Positions 4,536 through 7,939 of a DNA stretch of 7,939 nucleotides are shown here, piece by piece (position 1 is the first letter of the stretch; every line of letters begins with the position of its first letter). This DNA comes from Gemmatimonadota bacterium (lineage in GTDB: Bacteria; Gemmatimonadota; Gemmatimonadetes; Longimicrobiales; Gaopeijiaceae). A model generated the notes under the pieces. It made no database searches and was not told the origin of the DNA. It saw nothing but the letters and a program-made list of their open reading frames with translations. Where the stretch lies: contig RFGQ01000132.1 in assembly GCA_003695865.1 (NCBI GenBank), positions 1-7,939 of the forward strand. The letters are read 5' to 3'. The position numbers and the translations under genes were made by a program.

Positions 4536-6311
4536 ATGACGAAGCCTCACAACGAATCCCGTGGGAGACGACCGAGCAGCGTTCTCCTTCTCTCGGCCGC
4601 GCTGCTGGGTGCGGCCGCCTGCGACCGTCCCGGCGACGCCGCCCCCGCACCGCCCGATCCGCTGGCGCTCGCCGACAGCTTCGTGGCCGACTACTTCGCC
4701 CAGTTCCCTCACACGGCGTCGCTTTCGGGCGCGTCGGCCGCCGACTGGAGCCGCCTGCCCGACAACTCGCTCGACGCCTGGGACCGGTGGCGCCGCAAGG
4801 AGCGGGACTACCTCGGGCAGGCGCGGCGCATCCATCCCGGCAGCATCGACGATCCGGCCGCCCGCGTGACCTTCGGCTTTCTGCGAAGCTGGCTCGAAAA
4901 CGCGGTGGCCTGGCAGGCGTGCCGCATGGAGCTGTGGAACGTGAGCCCCACCTATACGGGGTGGATCTCGGAGTTCTCGCTTCTGGCCAGCGTGCAGCCG
5001 GTCTCGACCGAGGCCGAGCGACTGACTGCCCTGCGCCGCTTCTCTCAGCTCCCCGGATGGCTCGACCGCGAGATCGAGACGCTTCGCGAAGGCCTGCGCC
5101 TGGGGTATTCGGCGCCCCGGGTGAACGTCGAAACGGTGATCGGACAGATGGACGACCTGCTCGAGGCCGACGTGGGCGACTCGCCCTTCGTGCGTATGGC
5201 CCCCGACGACGCGCCCGACTTCCGCGCCTCGCTCGAGGAGCTCGAGGTCGAGCAGATCCGGCCCGCGATACGGCGCTACCGCGACTTCCTGGCCGTGGAG
5301 TACCTTCCGCGCGCCCGCGAAGCGGTAGGCGTCTCGGCCAACCCGGACGGCGAGGTGTGCTACCGCGCGGCCATCCGCTACCACGCGACCGTCGACATCT
5401 CGCCCGAAGAGGTTCACGAGATCGGTCTGCGTGAGATGGCGACGATCCACGCCGAGATGCGCCGGATCGGCGAACGGAGCTTCGGCACCGACGACGTTCC
5501 GGCCCTGCTGCAGACACTCAAGACAGACCCTCGCTACCTGTTCCGAACCCGGCAGGAAATCGTCGAGCGGGCCGAGGCCGCGGTGGCGCGGGCGCGAGCG
5601 GCCGTGCCCGAGTGGTTCGGCATCGTGCCCCGAGCGGAGGTCGTGGTACGTCCGTATCCGCCGTTCCAGGAGCAGTCCGCCCCCGGAGGCTTCTACAACC
5701 CGCCCGCCGAGGACGGCAGCCGACCGGGCATCTACCTGATCAACACCTACCAGCCCGAAACGCAGCCCATCGCCGGTCTCGAGTCGACCGCCTTCCACGA
5801 GACCTATCCGGGCCACCACCTGCAGGGGGCCATCGCGCTCGAGCGGCCGGATCTTCATCCGCTGTCCCGCTACTTCTATCTGAGCGGCTTCGGCGAAGGG
5901 TGGGGCCTCTACTCCGAGCGCCTGGCCGACGAAATGGGCCTTTACAGCTCCGACGTCGACCGCATGGGCATGCTCTCGGCCGAGGCGCATCGGGCCGCGC
6001 GACTGGTGGTCGACACGGGCCTGCATGCGCTGGGGTGGACCCGCCGCCAGGCGATCGACTACCTGCTTGCCAACACGGCGCTCTCCGAGCCGCTGGCCAC
6101 CGCGGAGATCGACCGCTACATCGCCGTGCCCGGGCAGGCGACATCGTACATGCTCGGCGCCCTCGAGATCCGGCGCCTGCGGCGGCTCGCCGAAGCACGG
6201 TTCGGCGCGGACTTCGACATCCGTTCCTTCCACGACCGGGTGCTCGAGGACGGGCCCGTGCCGCTTTCGATGTTGGCGGAGAAGATCGAACGCTGGAGCC
6301 AGGGACGCTGA
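4536..6311 (+). CDS. DUF885-family lipoprotein, putative zinc metallopeptidase
   Basis: A 591-residue protein, the usual length for DUF885 (PF05960). Starting at ATG 4536 gives a lipoprotein signal: MTKPHNESRGRRPSSVLLLS, then AALLGAAAC with the lipid Cys at 29. The frame is open much further upstream, but only this start gives a proper signal. A purine-rich tract (4516-4535), not a clear Shine-Dalgarno, precedes it. The N-terminal half is helical (LADSFVADYFAQFPHTASLS, residues about 45-64). The central region has ISPEEVHEIGLREMATIHAE, a family hallmark, and the C-terminal half has GGFYNPP...GIYLINTYQPE. The putative metal site is HETYPGHH at 421-428, with a downstream GEGWGLYSE at 453-461 whose Glu454 or Glu461 could be the third ligand. 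This layout resembles gluzincin-type carboxypeptidases, so peptide hydrolysis in the envelope is likely but the substrate is unknown. It is divergent from the PKD lipoprotein. Confidence 0.92.
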   Translation: MTKPHNESRGRRPSSVLLLSAALLGAAACDRPGDAAPAPPDPLALADSFVADYFAQFPHTASLSGASAADWSRLPDNSLDAWDRWRRKERDYLGQARRIHPGSIDDPAARVTFGFLRSWLENAVAWQACRMELWNVSPTYTGWISEFSLLASVQPVSTEAERLTALRRFSQLPGWLDREIETLREGLRLGYSAPRVNVETVIGQMDDLLEADVGDSPFVRMAPDDAPDFRASLEELEVEQIRPAIRRYRDFLAVEYLPRAREAVGVSANPDGEVCYRAAIRYHATVDISPEEVHEIGLREMATIHAEMRRIGERSFGTDDVPALLQTLKTDPRYLFRTRQEIVERAEAAVARARAAVPEWFGIVPRAEVVVRPYPPFQEQSAPGGFYNPPAEDGSRPGIYLINTYQPETQPIAGLESTAFHETYPGHHLQGAIALERPDLHPLSRYFYLSGFGEGWGLYSERLADEMGLYSSDVDRMGMLSAEAHRAARLVVDTGLHALGWTRRQAIDYLLANTALSEPLATAEIDRYIAVPGQATSYMLGALEIRRLRRLAEARFGADFDIRSFHDRVLEDGPVPLSMLAEKIERWSQGR

Positions 6312-6344
6312 GGCCGCCGGGGGTCGGACCGAGACCGGTGCGGA

Positions 6345-6549
6345 TCGGGGCCTGAGCGGTTCCAGGTAGTCGACGAGTTGCTCCAGGTCGGTGCGGTAGA
6401 GGCGCCGGTCGGCGTGTCGTCCCCGCAACACTGCCGACGGAGCTCTTGTCGGGAGCCGGCCATCGGCCGCACCCTGGAGTCACCAGCGGTCGGATCGCGT
6501 GGGCCGAGTCCGGCAGGTCGTCCATCCGGGCCCGCAGGAGCTCAGGGGT
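6345..6549 (-). pseudogene. Possible decayed leftward gene fragment
   Basis: Read leftward, 6549-6481 gives TPELLRARMDDLPDSAHAIR, then PLV. A different frame from 6479 gives LQGAADGRLPTRAPSAVLRG, then RHADRRLYRTDLEQLVDYLE and PL, after which no stop appears before the antisense of the DUF885 gene. The residue composition, GC-rich third positions and the RLYRTDLEQLVDYLEPL helix look like real protein. The tail faintly recalls the C-terminus of ArsR-type regulators (G-R-x-x-L-Y-R-x-D-x-x-x-L). The frame would have to shift near 6480, and no start or DNA-binding domain can be assembled. It could equally be chance in GC-rich DNA. Confidence 0.22.
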
Positions 6550-6716
6550 CCACGCCTTCGCACGAAGGCACACGGCCGTGCCACGGCACCGATCCGCCCG
6601 CGCGGCGCGGAGGTCTCGCAACCGGCGCACGACGACCGGTCGCGACACCCGTCCCGGGGAGGCCGACCCCCGGGCTCCGCCCGCAGCGATCGTCGGCCCC
6701 ACCCGGGGAGGAGATC

Positions 6717-6830
6717 ATGCCCCCCGACAGACGAACGGCCCGGGGCCGCCCATGGGCGCCCCGGGCCTTCGTCCGTTTCGGTGCCCGGCCCGGGCGGGCC
6801 AACATCACGCGCTCGCTGCCTGTCCTGTAG
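6717..6830 (+). CDS. Small Arg-rich ORF of 37 residues, uncertain
   Basis: The ATG at 6717 is preceded by GGGGAGGAG (6705-6713), with GGAGG five bases from the start, a near-perfect ribosome-binding site. The product begins MPPDRRTARGRPWAPRAF and ends ANITRSLPVL before TAG at 6828-6830. Nine of 37 residues are Arg, and there is no signal peptide, membrane segment or recognisable domain. The strong hairpin at 6731-6772 lies inside the ORF. It ends 62 bp before the Vgb-like gene, so it could be a leader peptide, a short unknown protein, or a chance ORF over a terminator. I do not recognise it. Confidence 0.3.
   Translation: MPPDRRTARGRPWAPRAFVRFGARPGRANITRSLPVL
6731..6772. terminator. Strong GC-rich hairpin, candidate terminator or attenuator
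   Basis: The left arm is ACGAA (6731-6735), one unpaired C, then GGCCCGGGGC (6737-6746). The right arm is GCCCCGGGCC (6758-6767) followed by TTCGT (6768-6772). The arms pair over 15 bp, and the enclosed GCCC-AT-GGGC (6748-6757) can extend the stem. The bases after it (CCGTTTCGG) contain only a short T run, so it is an imperfect intrinsic terminator. It could end DUF885 transcription or act on the Vgb-like gene's leader. Confidence 0.5.
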
Positions 6831-6833
6831 GAT
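6828..6833 (+). promoter_or_regulatory. Weak -10-like element upstream of the Vgb-like gene
   Basis: TAGGAT matches TATAAT at four positions and lies in the least GC-rich part of the 120 bp between the hairpin and the start codon. No good -35 sits 16-18 bp upstream. Its TAG is also the stop of the 37-codon ORF. Tentative. Confidence 0.25.
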
Positions 6834-6892
6834 GTCACAAACCACGCCGTCGGCGCGCATCCCGCCCGCGCGCCGCCAACCCGGAGGTCAGC

Positions 6893-7939
6893 ATGAGCCG
6901 AACGGACCGACGCACGCCCCGGCGCGTGAGCGCCGCCTCCCCCCGACGGCAGGCCGCACTCCTCACCGTCGCGGTCCTCCTCGGCGCAGGTGCGATCACC
7001 TCGCCGCTCGCGGCGCAGGACCACGCGCGCGCGCCCGCGGACGACGACGAGCCCACGCTCGAGGAGTGGACCGTCCCCTGGGAGAACACCCGCCCGCGCG
7101 ACCCCTTCGTCGGCCCGGACGGAACCGTCTGGTTCGTGGGGCAGCAGGGTGACTACGTGGGCGCGCTCGATCCGGCCAGTGGCGACTTCCGCCGCTACGA
7201 CCTTCCGGCCGGAGCCGGTCCGCACAATCTCGTGGTCGCGCCCGACGGGACGGTCTGGTACACCGGCAATCGCGCCCGCCACCTCGGCCGCCTCGACCCG
7301 GCCACCGGAGACATCGAGCCGTTCGAGCTTCCGGACGAACGGGCCCGCGACCCGCACACGCTGGTGTTCGACCGCCAGGGCGGGCTGTGGTTCACGGTGC
7401 AGGGCGGCAATTTCGTCGGTCACTTCGATCCCTCGACGGGCGACTTCCGCCTGATCGAGGCCCCGCAGGTGGAGGGCTCTCGCCGGGGCAGCAGCTCGAG
7501 ACCGTACGGCATCAAGATGGATTCGCACGACCGGCCGTGGGTCGCCCTCTTCAACACGAACGCGCTGGCCATGGTGGACCCCGCTACGTACGAACTGGTG
7601 GTCCATCGCCTGCCCGACGAGCGCTCGCGCCCCCGGCGCCTCGTGATCGACTCGCAGGACCGCATCTGGTACGTCGACTACGCGCTGGGCCAGCTGGGTC
7701 GGTTCGACCCGGCCACGGGCGAGGTGAAGGAATGGCCGAATCCGTCCGGCCCCGGGTCGCGGCCCTACGGGGTCGAGATCGACGACGCGGACCGGGTGTG
7801 GTTCGTCGAGACGGGCCCCGACCCCAACGTCTTCGTCGGCTTCGACACGCGCACCGAGAAGGTGATCTCGGCCGTACCCGTGCCGTCGGGCGGCGGGACG
7901 ATCCGCCACATGTTCTTCGACGCCCGCACGAACAGCATC
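6893..7939 (+). CDS. Secreted virginiamycin-B-lyase-like (Vgb) beta-propeller; 3' end outside window
   Basis: The ATG at 6893 has GGAGG (6883-6887) five bases upstream. The frame then runs 349 codons to the last base without a stop, so the C-terminus is missing. Residues 1-41 form a Sec signal peptide: an Arg-rich start, hydrophobic AALLTVAVLLGAGAITSPLAA, cleavage likely before Gln42. The rest repeats a propeller-blade pattern of D-x-x-G/D-x-V/L/I-W-F/Y-x, then V/L-G-x-L/F-D-P-x-T-G, then L-P, with blades beginning near residues 76, 117, 161, 211, 254 and 299. Typical strings are VAPDGTVWYTG, GRLDPATGDIEPFELPDE and GRFDPATGEVKEWPNP. This is the streptogramin lyase (Vgb) superfamily, in which the founding enzymes linearise B-type streptogramins with Mg2+. 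Export and the poor match at catalytic positions make antibiotic resistance doubtful. A periplasmic or secreted binding or lyase role on an unknown substrate is more likely. About one more blade is expected off-window. Confidence 0.87.
   Translation, partial: MSRTDRRTPRRVSAASPRRQAALLTVAVLLGAGAITSPLAAQDHARAPADDDEPTLEEWTVPWENTRPRDPFVGPDGTVWFVGQQGDYVGALDPASGDFRRYDLPAGAGPHNLVVAPDGTVWYTGNRARHLGRLDPATGDIEPFELPDERARDPHTLVFDRQGGLWFTVQGGNFVGHFDPSTGDFRLIEAPQVEGSRRGSSSRPYGIKMDSHDRPWVALFNTNALAMVDPATYELVVHRLPDERSRPRRLVIDSQDRIWYVDYALGQLGRFDPATGEVKEWPNPSGPGSRPYGVEIDDADRVWFVETGPDPNVFVGFDTRTEKVISAVPVPSGGGTIRHMFFDARTNSI

Larger units (their letters stand above)
6312..6892. other. 581-bp region without a convincing large gene
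   Basis: This gap separates the DUF885 and Vgb-like genes, both rightward. Its contents are: a short leftward frame with coding-like residues (about 6345-6479), a 37-codon rightward ORF with an excellent ribosome-binding site (6717-6830), a strong hairpin inside that ORF (6731-6772), a weak -10-like TAGGAT at 6828-6833 and the GGAGG site for the Vgb-like gene (6883-6887). Its length is unusual for this compact window, and gene decay is one explanation. Confidence 0.6.

Noticed and set aside
4452..6431. 659-codon open frame on the minus strand opposite the DUF885 gene
   Set aside because: It is antisense to a well-supported family protein, and long antisense frames are expected in GC-rich coding DNA. 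Its product has no recognisable domain. Only the first part (beyond 6311) is discussed, as a possible fragment.
6542..7909. 455-codon open frame on the minus strand opposite the Vgb-like gene
   Set aside because: It mirrors the codon pattern of the propeller gene. The plus-strand frame has a signal peptide, a good ribosome-binding site and blade repeats, while the antisense product has no family features.

Overview
This is a GC-rich (roughly 70% by eye) bacterial chromosomal segment with tightly packed genes. Envelope-targeted proteins stand out: a membrane-anchored serine-hydrolase remnant, two lipoproteins and one Sec-exported beta-propeller. The base composition, the LAAQ-type signal-peptide end, the Cys-Gly-Gly-Gly lipoprotein style and the DUF885 and Vgb-like families together suggest a soil or marine Gemmatimonadota-like organism. 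That placement is an inference; there is no rRNA or marker gene here to prove it.

Layout, left to right. (1) 3-569 (+) is the C-terminal end of a beta-lactamase-family serine hydrolase with three C-terminal membrane segments, cut by the window edge. (2) 668-1180 (+) is a YkvA/DUF1232-like protein. (3) 1191-1553 and 1564-2064 (both -) form a two-gene unit: yajQ first, then an ArsC/Spx-like thioredoxin-fold protein 10 bp downstream. (4) 2247-2936 (+) is a DUF2461 protein, divergent from yajQ. (5) 2965-4269 (-) is a lipoprotein made of four PKD/Ig-like repeats, convergent with the DUF2461 gene. (6) 4536-6311 (+) is a DUF885-family lipoprotein with a metallopeptidase-like HETYPGHH motif, divergent from the PKD lipoprotein. 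(7) 6312-6892 is a 581-bp stretch without a convincing large gene. It holds a strong hairpin, a 37-codon ORF with an excellent ribosome-binding site, and a possible decayed antisense frame. (8) 6893-7939 (+) is a secreted virginiamycin-B-lyase-like (Vgb) beta-propeller that runs off the right edge with no stop codon.

How the parts fit. Only yajQ-arsC looks like an operon. The rest is a mosaic of short convergent and divergent units. The two divergent intergenic regions (2065-2246 and 4270-4535) each carry a perfect short tandem repeat, 10 bp and 11 bp respectively, close to one helical turn. These are the best candidates for local regulatory sites. No CRISPR array, tRNA, rRNA, insertion sequence or phage gene was seen, and I see no convincing undescribed multi-gene system. 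The most unusual items are the small ORF with an embedded hairpin before the Vgb-like gene, the homogeneous PKD repeat array, and the two tandem repeats.
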